Below, piece by piece: positions 38,325 to 51,369 of a stretch of DNA of 64,000 bases. Origin of the DNA: Marinobacter sp. CHS3-4 (GTDB lineage: Bacteria; Pseudomonadota; Gammaproteobacteria; Pseudomonadales; Oleiphilaceae); contig NZ_JASGBJ010000001.1 in NCBI RefSeq assembly GCF_030053415.1, positions 186,001-250,000 on the forward strand, written 5' to 3'. The stretch's first letter is position 1. Every line of letters starts with the position of its first letter. The translations under genes were made by a program, and so were the position numbers. The notes beneath the pieces were generated by a model. It made no database searches and had not been told where the DNA came from. It saw only the letters and a program-made list of their open reading frames with translations.

Positions 38325-39571
38325 CCGTCAAACAGTTCGTCCGGATGAATGTCTACGCAGAATACCTGGCGAGTGTTTCCGGACATCATGCAGGTAGACA
38401 GTGTGATGGTTCGCGTGGCGTCAGGAAGACCGACGTAGGGACGCGAACAGTTGATGTCCTGCGGGCGCTCCAGAGCATTCAGGAAATATTCCCGGTGTGA
38501 CCAGCAGGCCCCCGCCGAGCGGTAGAGCGGGTTGAAATGCTGGGGCCAGCGGTCTTTGCCGGAAAACGCCAGATTGCCCTGCTGGACGCCGTTCGAGTTC
38601 AGCATAAAGCAACGTTTTACACCTCCCATTTCGAAAACCGATTTGCAGGCCTCTGCAAACGGCTCCTCCCGTGCCAGCCGATGGCAAGCCTCCAGAATCT
38701 CAAATCGCAGCAATCTCAGGAAACTGCTCTGGTCAGAACTTTCTTGCTGAAATCGACGTCGGGATTGTTCCATCATTCCCGACAGGCCGGCCTCCTGGGA
38801 GGCCATCAACGTGTTCTCCACAATACCCGGCCTGCCAAACAGAAACCCCTGCAGCAGGTCTGCTTCGGTATCCAGCGCGATTCTTGCCTGGGCCTCGTTT
38901 TCAATGCCTTCCAAAAGAACCAGGCTGCCGCTTTCCCGGATCATCCGAACCAGGCTTTCAAGCAGCAGTCGCGCTCGGTGATGTTGTTCTGCGTTGACCA
39001 ACAGGCTTCGGTCAATCTTTACGATGGTCGGGTCCATGCGCCACAGGCGTTCAAAATTCGAATCTCCGGTGCCGAAATCGTCAATGGCGATGCGAAACCC
39101 CCGCGCCTTGGCCTGGTCAATGAACTCCAGCAATGCGTTGGTGTTGCTACTGGTGGTCTCTACCAGTTCCAGAACGATTTTTTCCGGAGAGATGCCACAC
39201 TCGGTGCACTGGCTCACCAGCCGATCCAGAGATGACGTGGGGTGAGTACAGGTTTCCGGATTAATGTTCAGGAACAGCCAGACAGGAAGATGACGGCCGC
39301 TGAAGTTTTCCACATGCCGATGGACCAGAAAGCTGTCGAGTTGAACGGTCTGTTCAGTTGTATCGGCTCGTTCGAACAGTTCCACAGGTGACAGTGACTC
39401 GGCCCCGTCATCCACCCTGACCAGCGCCTCAAAACCCACCAGTTTCTGGTGCGTCGGGCTGAAAATAGGTTGGTAGGCCGAGCGGACATTCAGGCCTTCC
39501 AACAGTTCTTCTGTGGTAGCAGGTTCGGGCGTACTCTGACGGTAACGTGACAGTGAAATGACGCGATTCAT
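38297..39571 (-). CDS. EAL-domain c-di-GMP phosphodiesterase with C-terminal sensor-like domain
   Basis: 424 residues with no membrane segment. The EAL domain (~25-255) keeps the catalytic set: FEALVR (Glu), NINPE (Asn), ELVET (Glu), DDFGTGDSNF (Asp-Asp), VKIDRS (Lys), LEGIENEAQ (Glu) and LQGFLFGRP (Gln), so hydrolysis of c-di-GMP is likely. The C-terminal part (~290-424, including WSHREYFLNAL and TITLSTCMM) resembles the PAS/Cache-like domain of YkuI-type proteins. It is transcribed away from the origin-like gap upstream of mnmG; the C terminus overlaps the RND pump gene. Confidence 0.88.
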   Translation of the reverse strand: MNRVISLSRYRQSTPEPATTEELLEGLNVRSAYQPIFSPTHQKLVGFEALVRVDDGAESLSPVELFERADTTEQTVQLDSFLVHRHVENFSGRHLPVWLFLNINPETCTHPTSSLDRLVSQCTECGISPEKIVLELVETTSSNTNALLEFIDQAKARGFRIAIDDFGTGDSNFERLWRMDPTIVKIDRSLLVNAEQHHRARLLLESLVRMIRESGSLVLLEGIENEAQARIALDTEADLLQGFLFGRPGIVENTLMASQEAGLSGMMEQSRRRFQQESSDQSSFLRLLRFEILEACHRLAREEPFAEACKSVFEMGGVKRCFMLNSNGVQQGNLAFSGKDRWPQHFNPLYRSAGACWSHREYFLNALERPQDINCSRPYVGLPDATRTITLSTCMMSGNTRQVFCVDIHPDELFDGQLCFPATL

Positions 39572-40096
39572 GAGGGTTCCTGTTTGGCTCCGGCTCGGTG
39601 CCAGGGCCCCTGTAAATGAAATCAGTGAGTCTTCTCAAGCGAACTTCGTACCAGAAAGTCAAAAAACCACCGTTCCAAATCGTTTATCGGCGTCAAAACT
39701 GATTTCATCGGCCAGAAGCAGACGATATTGCATCGATTCGGTGCATAAGGCCTGGTATCTGATCGGGTTAGGTGCCTGTTGGTCCAGAATTCAGCGCATC
39801 TTGTGGATAAAATGTTGAACAACCTTCGGATAACACCTGAGTGAATTTGAAAAAATAATTTAAAAACAAGTATCTATAATAAATTTAAGGGCGATTTTTT
39901 AGCCAATACTATGTGGATAACTTTCTTAAAAACTCATGTGAATTAAAGTCTCCAAGGTGCTGAAAATTAGTAGATTTCGGTTTTTCCTGATCCGTCCTGA
40001 TTCGGGTGATGCCCTTTCCTTGCCCATTCTGGTTTCTTCAGTCAGGTGCTCTGGTTAAAATTTGCACATTCTGACTGCAATTCATTGGGTGAGGCG
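39572..40096. other. AT-rich gap upstream of mnmG with perfect DnaA boxes, second origin-like region
   Basis: No gene is supported. Two perfect DnaA boxes on the minus strand (TGTGGATAA on plus) are at 39802-39810 and 39912-39920. Weaker 7/9 matches are at 39825-39833 and 39937-39945. The 60 bases between (39841-39900) contain only 11 G/C by count, an attractive unwinding element. Enterobacterial and Vibrio origins adjoin mnmG (gidA). Another 8/9 box (TGTGGATTA) overlaps the mnmG start at 40164-40172. Confidence 0.7.
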
Positions 40097-40097
40097 T

Positions 40098-40103
40098 TAT
40101 ACT
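40098..40103 (+). promoter_or_regulatory. -10 box of the mnmG promoter
   Basis: TATACT about 62 bases before the mnmG GTG; a 17-base spacer leads to a weak -35 (CTGCAA, 40075-40080). Confidence 0.45.
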
Positions 40104-40164
40104 CCCCGCCCTGTTTTTGCAGTGTCTTTCAATTTGTATAACCCCGTTTTTCCGAGGTGATGTT

Positions 40165-42051
40165 GTGGATTATCCAACCCGTTTTGATGTCATTGTCATT
40201 GGTGGCGGCCATGCCGGCACCGAGGCGGCGCTGGCGGCGGCCCGTATGGGCTCCCAGACACTGCTGCTGACCCACAACATCGAAACCCTCGGCCAGATGT
40301 CCTGCAACCCCGCCATCGGCGGTATTGGCAAAAGCCATCTGGTGAAAGAAATTGACGCGCTGGGCGGCGCCATGGCCCACGCCACGGATAAAGCCGGCAT
40401 CCAGTTCCGGGTACTGAACAGCCGCAAGGGGCCTGCAGTGCGGGCTACCCGTGCTCAAGCAGACCGGGTGCTGTACAAGGCCGCGATTCGCGAGATCCTG
40501 GAAAACCAGCCCAATCTTACGCTGTTCCAGCAAGCGGCTGATGACCTGATCGTGGAAGGCGAGCGGGTCACTGGTGTGGTGACCCAGTCTGGTATTCGGT
40601 TCCGGGCGCCAACCGTGGTGTTAACGACCGGCACCTTCCTGGGCGGTGTTATTCACATTGGTATGGAAAAGCATGCCGGTGGCCGTGCTGGCGATGCGCC
40701 GGCAAATGCGCTTGCTCAACGGTTACGGGAATTGCCCTTCAACGTGGGTCGTCTGAAAACCGGCACGCCGCCGCGCCTGGATGCCCGCAGCGTCGACTTT
40801 TCCGTGATGCAGGAGCAATGGGGAGACCAGCCCGCGCCGGTCATGTCGTTCCTGGGTTCCCGTGACGAGCACCCCGAGCAGGTGTGCTGTTACGTGACGC
40901 GCACCACTGAACAGACCCACGACATCATCCGCAGTGGGTTTGATCGTTCGCCGATGTTTGCCGGTGATATCGAGGGCATCGGGCCACGGTATTGCCCATC
41001 CATTGAGGACAAGGTAAACCGCTTCGCGGACAAGGATTCCCATCAGATCTTCGTGGAGCCTGAGGGACTGACCACCAACGAGCTTTACCCGAACGGCATT
41101 TCTACCAGCCTGCCTTTCGATATCCAGCTGGCGGCTGTGCGCAGCATTCCAGGGTTTGAGAACGCCCACATCACGCGCCCGGGTTATGCTATCGAATACG
41201 ATTTCCTGAACCCGCAGGACCTGCGTCATACCCTGGAAACCAAGTTCATCCAGGGGCTGTATTTTGCGGGCCAGATCAACGGCACGACCGGTTATGAAGA
41301 GGCAGGCGCCCAGGGCTTGCTCGCCGGTATCAACGCCGCGTTGAAAGCCCAGGACAAAGATGAGTGGTATCCACGCCGGGATGAAGCTTACCTGGGCGTG
41401 TTGGTGGACGACCTCATCACCATGGGTACCTCAGAGCCCTATCGTATGTTCACCAGCCGTGCGGAATATCGCCTGATCCTGCGGGAAGACAATGCCGATC
41501 TGCGGCTGACTGAAACCGGTCACAAACTGGGGCTCGTGAACGAGCATCGCTGGCAGGCGTTTAACCACAAGCGAGAGGCCATTGCGGCCGAGCGTTCACG
41601 CTTGGAATCCACTCGCTTGCATCCGGGCACTGACGGCGGTGAGAAGGCCAACGAGTTCCTGCGCCAGCCGCTAAACCGTGACCAGTCACTGGCCGAGCTT
41701 CTCCGTCGTCCGGAAATCAATTATCGGCATATTGCCCAGATGGTCGATGGGGCAGAAAAAGATGCGAACGTCGCCGATCAGGTAGAGATCGAGATCAAGT
41801 ACGAGGGCTATATCTCTCGTCAAGCGGACGAAATCGAGCGTCTGCGTCGCAACGAGAACACGCGTCTGCCGGACGACATGGATTTCGACGCCATTGGCGG
41901 CCTGTCCAATGAGATCAAACAGAAACTGAAAGAGGTTCGTCCGGAAACCGTGGCTCAGGCTTCGCGGATACAGGGTGTGACCCCGGCGGCCATTTCACAG
42001 GTACTGGTTCACCTGAAGAAGCGTGATCTATTGCGCAAGCAATCCGCCTGA
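40165..42051 (+). CDS. mnmG: tRNA uridine-5-carboxymethylaminomethyl modification enzyme MnmG (GidA)
   Basis: 628-residue FAD enzyme (E. coli 629) that pairs with Mnm[24 protein letters not shown] (key: [10 protein letters not shown]) is the FAD motif at ~8; [10 protein letters not shown] and the [11 protein letters not shown] block are present, with the C-terminal MnmE-binding domain at the end. I chose GTG 40165 because GAGGTG lies 6 bases upstream and [15 protein letters not shown] matches family N termini; an earlier in-frame start (40117) adds a non-conserved leader. It begins the mnmG-rsmG-parA-parB group. Confidence 0.98.
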   Translation: MDYPTRFDVIVIGGGHAGTEAALAAARMGSQTLLLTHNIETLGQMSCNPAIGGIGKSHLVKEIDALGGAMAHATDKAGIQFRVLNSRKGPAVRATRAQADRVLYKAAIREILENQPNLTLFQQAADDLIVEGERVTGVVTQSGIRFRAPTVVLTTGTFLGGVIHIGMEKHAGGRAGDAPANALAQRLRELPFNVGRLKTGTPPRLDARSVDFSVMQEQWGDQPAPVMSFLGSRDEHPEQVCCYVTRTTEQTHDIIRSGFDRSPMFAGDIEGIGPRYCPSIEDKVNRFADKDSHQIFVEPEGLTTNELYPNGISTSLPFDIQLAAVRSIPGFENAHITRPGYAIEYDFLNPQDLRHTLETKFIQGLYFAGQINGTTGYEEAGAQGLLAGINAALKAQDKDEWYPRRDEAYLGVLVDDLITMGTSEPYRMFTSRAEYRLILREDNADLRLTETGHKLGLVNEHRWQAFNHKREAIAAERSRLESTRLHPGTDGGEKANEFLRQPLNRDQSLAELLRRPEINYRHIAQMVDGAEKDANVADQVEIEIKYEGYISRQADEIERLRRNENTRLPDDMDFDAIGGLSNEIKQKLKEVRPETVAQASRIQGVTPAAISQVLVHLKKRDLLRKQSA

Positions 42052-42060
42052 GCCGTTTGA

Positions 42061-42708
42061 ATGAGTGAATCACTCTGGCAGCGACAGCTCAGTGATGGCC
42101 TGGCAGACATGGGTCTGACCCTGAATGAGCAGGCTCAGCAGACGCTCCTGGCATTCCTTGCCCTGTTAAACAAATGGAACCGGGCATACAACCTGACTGC
42201 TGTGAGAGATACCGGGCAGATGGTGTCTCGCCAGTTGTTGGACAGCCTGAGCGTTTTGCCATTCGTAACAGCGGAGTCGGTGCTGGATGTTGGTGCCGGG
42301 GGCGGATTGCCCGGGATTCCACTGGCCATTGCGCGCCCAGACACTCAATTTACGCTGTTGGACAGCAACAGCAAGAAAACCCGTTTTCTGACCCAGTGTG
42401 TGCTTGAGCTCGGCCTCAAAAATGTCGATGTTATTCATGGTCGTGCCGAGGATTGTCAGCCAGATCAGCCCTACGCCCAGATCACCAGCCGGGCGTTTAC
42501 AGCGCTGGAGAATCTGGTCACCTGGTGCGGCGATTTGCTGGCAATCGACGGCGAGTTCCTTGCCATGAAAGGTCAGTTTCCGGATGATGAAGTGGCGGCG
42601 ATGCCGGATTCCTGGCAGGTCGTTTCCCATCAGGCATTGGTGGTACCCGGCTCCGACGGAGATCGGCATTTGCTGGTCATCCGGCGCCGTTCGGACGTTC
42701 AGAACTAA
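42061..42708 (+). CDS. rsmG: 16S rRNA m7G527 methyltransferase RsmG (GidB)
   Basis: 215-residue SAM methyltransferase acting on G527 of 16S rRNA. LLALLNKWN-type N-terminal sequence (ALLNKWNRAYNLTAV), the SAM loop VLDVGAGGGLPGIPLAI (~75), LLDSNSKKTRFL and the SRAF motif are all visible. It starts 9 bp after mnmG and precedes parA by 16 bp, the standard order. Confidence 0.97.
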   Translation: MSESLWQRQLSDGLADMGLTLNEQAQQTLLAFLALLNKWNRAYNLTAVRDTGQMVSRQLLDSLSVLPFVTAESVLDVGAGGGLPGIPLAIARPDTQFTLLDSNSKKTRFLTQCVLELGLKNVDVIHGRAEDCQPDQPYAQITSRAFTALENLVTWCGDLLAIDGEFLAMKGQFPDDEVAAMPDSWQVVSHQALVVPGSDGDRHLLVIRRRSDVQN

Positions 42709-42724
42709 TCACAGGAGGCGAGTC

Positions 42725-43519
42725 ATGGCGCGCGTAATGGCGGTGACCAATCAAAAAGGCGGCGTGGGTAAAACCACGACCTGCGTCAATCTGGCGGCGT
42801 CTCTTGCAGCAACCAAGCGTCGTGTTCTTCTGGTGGATATGGACCCTCAGGGTAACGCCACCATGGGAAGCGGTGTGGATAAAAACGCACTGCAACTGTC
42901 GGGATACGACATGTTGACCAAGCGTTCGTCCGCGGCAGAAGTGATTTTTCACGCCGAGGCATCCGGGTTTGACCTGTTGCCCGCCAATGGTGACCTCACG
43001 GCAGCCGAAGTTGAGCTGATGAACGAGATTGGCCGCGAGCATCGGCTGCGTCTGGCCCTGAACACGGTTCGGGAAAACTACGATTACATTCTGATCGATT
43101 GCCCTCCATCGTTGAACTTGCTGACGGTCAACGCCCTCTCCGCCGCTGATACGGTATTGATTCCGATGCAGTGTGAATATTATGCGCTGGAGGGTCTGGC
43201 CGCCTTGATGAACACGGTGGAGCAAATCCAGGAAACGGTGAACCCGGAACTGAAGATCGAGGGAATCCTTCGCACCATGTACGACCCTCGCAATAGCCTG
43301 ACTCTGGATGTGTCTGGCCAGCTCAATGAGTATTTTGGCGACAAGGTGTACCGGGCAGTGATTCCGCGAAATGTTCGACTGGCGGAAGCCCCCAGCTATG
43401 GTATGCCGGCACTGAAATACGACCGGAGTTCCAAGGGCGCAGTGGCCTATTTAGCCCTGGCCGGTGAAATGGTGCGGCGCCACGGTGCGAAAAAGACATC
43501 TGAGCCGGTGGCCGTGTAA
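42725..43519 (+). CDS. parA: chromosome partitioning ATPase ParA (Soj)
   Basis: 264-residue deviant Walker ATPase. NQKGGVGKTTT (~9) contains the signature lysine, VDMDPQGNAT is Walker A', and ILIDCPPSLN is Walker B. It drives segregation of ParB-parS complexes by nucleoid gradient. The ATG at 42725 follows a strong AGGAGG; a longer frame extending into rsmG is not used. parB follows after 41 bp. Confidence 0.97.
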   Translation: MARVMAVTNQKGGVGKTTTCVNLAASLAATKRRVLLVDMDPQGNATMGSGVDKNALQLSGYDMLTKRSSAAEVIFHAEASGFDLLPANGDLTAAEVELMNEIGREHRLRLALNTVRENYDYILIDCPPSLNLLTVNALSAADTVLIPMQCEYYALEGLAALMNTVEQIQETVNPELKIEGILRTMYDPRNSLTLDVSGQLNEYFGDKVYRAVIPRNVRLAEAPSYGMPALKYDRSSKGAVAYLALAGEMVRRHGAKKTSEPVAV

Positions 43520-43560
43520 ACTACCCCCACTTTTATCAGCACAGCTTTTTATCAGGACGA

Positions 43561-44442
43561 ATGACAGACACCATGGCGGCGAAGAAACGAGGACTGGGTG
43601 AGCGTGGATTAGGCGCTTTGCTACAGGGTTCCAAAGTAAACCTGGATCAGGAAGTGCGCGATCACGACGGTGAACTGCGTGAAGTACCGGTTGATCTGAT
43701 TCAGCGAGGCCGCTTCCAACCTCGTCGTGACATGGACCCGGCAGCTCTGCAGGAACTGGCAGATTCCATTCGTCAGCAAGGCGTTATGCAGCCGGTGGTC
43801 GTCCGCCCGATTGCCGAGGGCCGGTTTGAGCTGATTGCCGGCGAGCGTCGCTGGCGCGCCACGCAAATGGCCGAGCTGGATCGCATCCCTGCCATTATCA
43901 GGGACGTACCAGACGACGCCGCGATCGCCATGGCGCTGATTGAAAACATTCAGCGTGAAAACCTCAATCCTATCGAAGAAGCTTTCGCCCTCCAGCGCTT
44001 ACAGGAAGAATTTGGCTTGACCCAGTCCCAGGTGGCGGAAGCGGTTGGCAAGTCACGCACCACCATCACGAACCTGTTGCGACTGATCAGCTTGTCCGAA
44101 GACGTACGGGTAATGCTGGAGCACGGAGATCTGGAAATGGGCCACGGTCGCGCCATGCTGACGCTTCCGCCCGAGCAGCAGATGCAGGTGGCCCGTCAGG
44201 TTGTGGCCAAATCCCTGTCGGTTCGGCAGACGGAGGCGCTGGTGCGTCAGGTGCAGCAGCAGAAACCGGCCAAACCGGCCAAAGGCCAGATCGACCCCAA
44301 TATTCGTGCCCTCCAGGATGACCTTGCCGAGCGGCTCGGTGCCCGTGTGTCGATTGCCCATGGTCAGCGGGGTAAAGGCAAACTGGTGATCGAATACACG
44401 TCACTGGACGAATTGGACGGTATCTTGGGCCATATCAAGTAA
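43561..44442 (+). CDS. parB: chromosome partitioning protein ParB (Spo0J)
   Basis: 293-residue CTPase/DNA-binding protein. The N-terminal KRGLGERGLGALL is the ParA-stimulating segment. ELIAGERRWRATQMA (box with the GERRxRA CTP motif) and NIQRENLNPIEEA are followed by the helix-turn-helix SQVAEAVGKSRTTITNLLRL (~155) and a C-terminal dimer domain. AGGACGA precedes the ATG; Met5 is an alternative start. Its binding sites are probably the two palindromes in recF. Confidence 0.97.
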   Translation: MTDTMAAKKRGLGERGLGALLQGSKVNLDQEVRDHDGELREVPVDLIQRGRFQPRRDMDPAALQELADSIRQQGVMQPVVVRPIAEGRFELIAGERRWRATQMAELDRIPAIIRDVPDDAAIAMALIENIQRENLNPIEEAFALQRLQEEFGLTQSQVAEAVGKSRTTITNLLRLISLSEDVRVMLEHGDLEMGHGRAMLTLPPEQQMQVARQVVAKSLSVRQTEALVRQVQQQKPAKPAKGQIDPNIRALQDDLAERLGARVSIAHGQRGKGKLVIEYTSLDELDGILGHIK

Positions 44443-44534
44443 TCAAGGTTATCCTGGCTGGCGGTTTTTGAAATTAGTGCCAAAGAACCGATAGGGTGTT
44501 AAAGACACCACATATCGTTACGTGCGAGTATGCA

Positions 44535-44551
44535 TGACACAACTTGTGTCA
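44535..44551. promoter_or_regulatory. 17-bp palindrome upstream of the atp promoters
   Basis: TGACACAA-C-TTGTGTCA is a perfect inverted repeat. It ends four bases before a TTGACT (44555-44560) that could be a -35 (17-base spacer to GATTAT at 44578-44583). It may be an operator for the ATP synthase operon, or a weak parB terminator stem (TTTT follows). No known family is assigned. Confidence 0.45.
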
Positions 44552-44612
44552 GTTTTGACTAAATAGCACGCTAACCTGATTATTTTTCCACCAATTTTTA
44601 CCGTCGGCTCTG

Positions 44613-44641
44613 TTGAACCGCTACCGGTTAACACATATAAT
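44613..44641 (+). promoter_or_regulatory. main promoter of the atp operon
   Basis: TTGAAC (44613-44618), a 17-base spacer and a perfect TATAAT (44636-44641), about 80 bases before atpI. Confidence 0.75.
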
Positions 44642-44722
44642 TTCGCGCGCTTGCATTAACTCCGACGGGTTGCTGGCAGGAAGCAGAGGTTGTTTATCCA
44701 GAACCATTGTCAGGCTGGTTCC

Positions 44723-45115
44723 ATGCCCAGAGCCAAAAAGCGAATAACCCGATTGCCGTTTTATCAATGGCTGGCAATCGAGCTGAGTCTGATTGCACTG
44801 CTCAGCTTTGGATGGAGTTTTGAAAATCGTTTGGCTGGTTATTCCGCATTTATAGGCGGTCTTATTTATGTCATACCAAACGCGTATTTTGCTCACCGGA
44901 TGTTCCGGTTTGAAGGCGCCCGACAAGCGCGCCTGGTGGTGGGCAACATGTTCAGGGCCGAGTCAATCAAGCTCGCTCTGACAGCCGTCTTTTTCGCGGC
45001 CGTTTTCATCTTAATAGAGCCGATACACGTATCAGCTCTGTTATTCACTTTTGCTGTGATGGTTGCGCTAAGCCCGCTTCTGCGATGGTTTATCCGGCCA
45101 CAACCACAGCGATGA
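44723..45115 (+). CDS. atpI: ATP synthase subunit I (AtpI)
   Basis: 130-residue membrane protein with four hydrophobic segments (~14-34, 37-58, 75-95, 98-117), encoded first in the ATP synthase operon as usual. AtpI aids c-ring assembly and Mg2+ provision but is dispensable in several species. I chose ATG 44723 (MPRAKKRITRLPFYQ); the in-frame TTG at 44690 is immediately next to its GCAGAGG, too close for initiation. Sequence conservation in the family is low, so position and topology carry the call. Confidence 0.88.
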   Translation: MPRAKKRITRLPFYQWLAIELSLIALLSFGWSFENRLAGYSAFIGGLIYVIPNAYFAHRMFRFEGARQARLVVGNMFRAESIKLALTAVFFAAVFILIEPIHVSALLFTFAVMVALSPLLRWFIRPQPQR

Positions 45116-45985
<870 letters not shown>

Positions 45986-46004
45986 TTAGAAAACAAACCC
46001 TTAA

Positions 46005-46259
<255 letters not shown>

Positions 46260-46261
46260 TC

Positions 46262-46325
46262 GACCGCTAAGCGGGTGCGGCTCTCGCTCTCCGGAGTGAG
46301 GCTGCGCTCGGTGTTACGGACACCG
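46262..46325 (+). other. atpE-atpF intercistronic hairpins
   Basis: The 97-bp gap holds CCGCT-A-AGCGG (46264-46274 area), the palindrome CTCCGGAG (46288-46295) and a perfect CGGTGT/ACACCG stem (46309-46314 with 46320-46325). There are no T-runs, so these look like mRNA processing or stability elements rather than terminators. Confidence 0.45.
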
Positions 46326-46356
46326 GAATGCAACGACCAGCAAGAGGTATATCGCC

Positions 46357-46827
46357 GTGAACATAAACCTTACGTTAATAGGGCAATCGATTGCCTTCTT
46401 TATTTTCGTCTGGTTCTGCGTCAAGTATGTATGGCCGCCGATTACCGAGGCCATGGCAGCGCGCCAGAAGAAAATTGCCGACGGCCTTTCTGCCGCCGAT
46501 CGGGCATCACTCGATCTTGAGCTTGCGCAGGAAAAAGCCTCCAAGGAACTGCAGAAGGCGAAAGAAGAAGCTGCGGGTCTGATTGACCAGGCGAACAAGC
46601 GTGCCGCCCAGATTGTAGAAGCCTCCAAAGACGATGCTCGCAAAGAAGGCGAGAAAATCATTGAGCAGGCCAAGGCGGAAATTCAGCAGGAGCGCGTTCA
46701 GGCTCGTGACGCACTGAGGGCAGAAGTGGCGACACTTGCCGTTGCCGGTGCCGAGAAGATCCTGGAACGCTCTGTCGACGCCAAAGCTCACAGCGAGATG
46801 CTGGACAAGCTGGCCGCAGAACTCTAA
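46357..46827 (+). CDS. atpF: ATP synthase F0 subunit b
   Basis: 156 residues, exactly the E. coli length. A single N-terminal transmembrane helix ([19 protein letters not shown], ~8-26) is followed by a long Ala/Glu/Lys-rich coiled coil forming the peripheral stalk. The start is GTG 46357 with AGAGGT upstream; [10 protein letters not shown] is the standard N terminus. Confidence 0.98.
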   Translation: MNINLTLIGQSIAFFIFVWFCVKYVWPPITEAMAARQKKIADGLSAADRASLDLELAQEKASKELQKAKEEAAGLIDQANKRAAQIVEASKDDARKEGEKIIEQAKAEIQQERVQARDALRAEVATLAVAGAEKILERSVDAKAHSEMLDKLAAEL

Positions 46828-46839
46828 GCGAGGGTCATC

Positions 46840-47376
46840 ATGGCAGAACTGATTACGTTAGCCCGACCCTACGCGAAAGCCGTTTTTGATGCTGCGCAGG
46901 ACCAGAATGCCGTTGATCTATGGGATCAGGCGCTGGCTTTCGCTGCAAAGGTTGCGGCCGACCCAGAGGTGAAAAAAATCCTGGCTATTCCGGGCCTGTC
47001 TGAGCAGCGCAAGGCAGAACTCTTCGCCGATTGTTTCGAAGAGCCACTGCCGGAAGCACTCAGAAACTTCCTGTTGATTCTCGCTGAAAACAAGCGTCTG
47101 GCGCTTTTGCCCGCTGTTTCGGATCTGTTCAGCTTTCACCGTGCCGAACTTCAACGCACCGTGAATCTGGAGGTCAGCACTGCGTTTGAACTGACCACCG
47201 AACAGCAGCAGAAACTGATCGACGCTCTGTCCAAGAAGCTGGAGCGCAAGGTAGAGCTTGAAACCTCGGTTGATCAGTCTTTGATCGGCGGGGTGATGGT
47301 ACGTACAGGCGACCTGGTTATCGACGCTTCAGTTCGTGGCAAGTTGGCCAGAATGGCCAAAGCCATGGGCTCCTGA
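46840..47376 (+). CDS. atpH: ATP synthase F1 subunit delta
   Basis: 178 residues, E. coli-like length. [13 protein letters not shown] at the N terminus and the C-terminal [26 protein letters not shown] are the delta/OSCP signatures. It links the stalk to F1. It lies 12 bp downstream of atpF. Confidence 0.98.
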   Translation: MAELITLARPYAKAVFDAAQDQNAVDLWDQALAFAAKVAADPEVKKILAIPGLSEQRKAELFADCFEEPLPEALRNFLLILAENKRLALLPAVSDLFSFHRAELQRTVNLEVSTAFELTTEQQQKLIDALSKKLERKVELETSVDQSLIGGVMVRTGDLVIDASVRGKLARMAKAMGS

Positions 47377-47404
47377 TTTCAGCACAAGGTTTGAGGACAA
47401 AGGC

Positions 47405-48949
47405 ATGCAGCAACTGAATCCATCCGAGATCAGTGACATCATCAAGAAGAGGATCGAAAAACTCGATATCTCTTCCGAAGCAAAAAACGAAGGTACGATC
47501 CTGTCGGTTTCCGACGGCATCGTGCTGATCCACGGTCTTGCCGACGTTATGTACGGCGAGATGATTGAATTTGCCAACGGCACCTTTGGCATGGCCCTGA
47601 ACCTGGAGCGTGACTCTGTTGGTGCGGTTGTGCTGGGTGATTACGAAGATCTGGCCGAAGGCCAGAAGGTTCGTTGTACTGGCCGTATCCTTGAGGTACC
47701 GGTGGGCAACGAGCTGCTGGGCCGTGTTGTTGATGGTCTGGGTAATCCGATCGACGGCAAGGGCGAGCTGGGCGAAAGCCAGACCTCTCCGGTTGAGAAG
47801 GTTGCGCCTGGCGTTATCGCACGTCAGTCCGTTGACGAGCCGGTGCAGACCGGCCTGAAAGCGATCGACACCATGGTGCCAATCGGCCGTGGCCAGCGTG
47901 AGCTGATCATCGGTGACCGTCAGATTGGTAAGACCGCTGTCGCCATCGACGCGATCATTAACCAGAAGCACACCGGCATCAAGTGTATCTACGTTGCCGT
48001 TGGTCAGAAGCAGTCGTCCATCGCCGCGGTTGTGCGCAAGCTGGAAGAGCACGGCGCCATGGACCACACCATCGTGGTTGCCGCCGGTGCAGCAGATCCT
48101 GCTGCCATGCAGTTCCTGGCGCCGTATTCCGGTACCTCGATGGGCGAATTTTTCCGTGACCGCGGTGAAGATGCTCTGATCATCTACGACGATCTGTCCA
48201 AGCAGGCTGTGGCTTATCGCCAGATCTCCCTGCTGCTGCGTCGTCCGCCGGGTCGTGAAGCCTATCCAGGTGACGTTTTCTACCTGCACTCCCGTCTGCT
48301 GGAGCGTGCTTCCCGGATCAATGCCGACGAAGTGGAAAAGCTCACCAACGGTGAAGTGAAAGGCAAGACCGGCTCTCTGACCGCACTGCCGATCATCGAG
48401 ACTCAGGCCGGTGACGTTTCCGCATTCGTTCCGACCAACGTAATTTCCATTACCGATGGTCAGATCTTCCTGGAAACCAACCTGTTCAACTCCGGTATCC
48501 GTCCGGCAATGAACGCCGGTATCTCGGTATCGCGGGTTGGTGGCTCTGCTCAGACCAAGATCATGAAGAAGCTCGGCGGTAACATCCGTCTGGCCCTGGC
48601 ACAGTATCGTGAGCTGGCGGCATTCGCCCAGTTCGCATCGGATCTGGACGAGGCCACACGGAAGCAGCTGGAGCACGGTCAGCGCGTAACCGAGCTGATG
48701 AAGCAGAACCAGTACAGCCCAATGACCGTTGCGGAAATGGGTACCGTACTGTTCGCAGCGAACGAAGGCTTCCTGGACGATGTCGAGGTTAACAAGGTAG
48801 TTCAGTTTGAGGCGCAACTCCTGGATTGGATGCGTGCCGAACAGAAAGACCTGCTCGACAAGATCGGCGACCAAGGCAAGTATGACGACGACGTCGCCGC
48901 CGGCCTGAAAGCTGCTCTGGAGAAATTCAAGACCACTCAAAGCTGGTAA
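47405..48949 (+). CDS. atpA: ATP synthase F1 subunit alpha
   Basis: 514 residues. The non-catalytic nucleotide site has [11 protein letters not shown] (~169), and the arginine-finger region [11 protein letters not shown] is present. ATG 47405 ([17 protein letters not shown]) matches the family; the in-frame upstream ATG at 47336 lies within atpH and is rejected. The opposite strand holds a long spurious frame. Confidence 0.99.
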   Translation: MQQLNPSEISDIIKKRIEKLDISSEAKNEGTILSVSDGIVLIHGLADVMYGEMIEFANGTFGMALNLERDSVGAVVLGDYEDLAEGQKVRCTGRILEVPVGNELLGRVVDGLGNPIDGKGELGESQTSPVEKVAPGVIARQSVDEPVQTGLKAIDTMVPIGRGQRELIIGDRQIGKTAVAIDAIINQKHTGIKCIYVAVGQKQSSIAAVVRKLEEHGAMDHTIVVAAGAADPAAMQFLAPYSGTSMGEFFRDRGEDALIIYDDLSKQAVAYRQISLLLRRPPGREAYPGDVFYLHSRLLERASRINADEVEKLTNGEVKGKTGSLTALPIIETQAGDVSAFVPTNVISITDGQIFLETNLFNSGIRPAMNAGISVSRVGGSAQTKIMKKLGGNIRLALAQYRELAAFAQFASDLDEATRKQLEHGQRVTELMKQNQYSPMTVAEMGTVLFAANEGFLDDVEVNKVVQFEAQLLDWMRAEQKDLLDKIGDQGKYDDDVAAGLKAALEKFKTTQSW

Positions 48950-48958
48950 CGCCCAGGG

Positions 48959-48978
48959 GGGCCTGCCGAGGTAGGCCC
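48959..48978 (+). other. hairpin between atpA and atpG
   Basis: GGGCCT (48959-48964) pairs with AGGCCC (48973-48978) around an 8-nt loop, without a T-run, 41 bases before atpG. It may protect an upstream mRNA end. Confidence 0.4.
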
Positions 48979-49019
48979 ACTGGTCCATATGAGTGTCTAA
49001 CTTGAAAAGGCAGTGACTT

Positions 49020-51333
<2,314 letters not shown>

Positions 51334-51369
51334 TTCTTCCTTCACTTTCAGACCCAAGAGGCATTAGAA

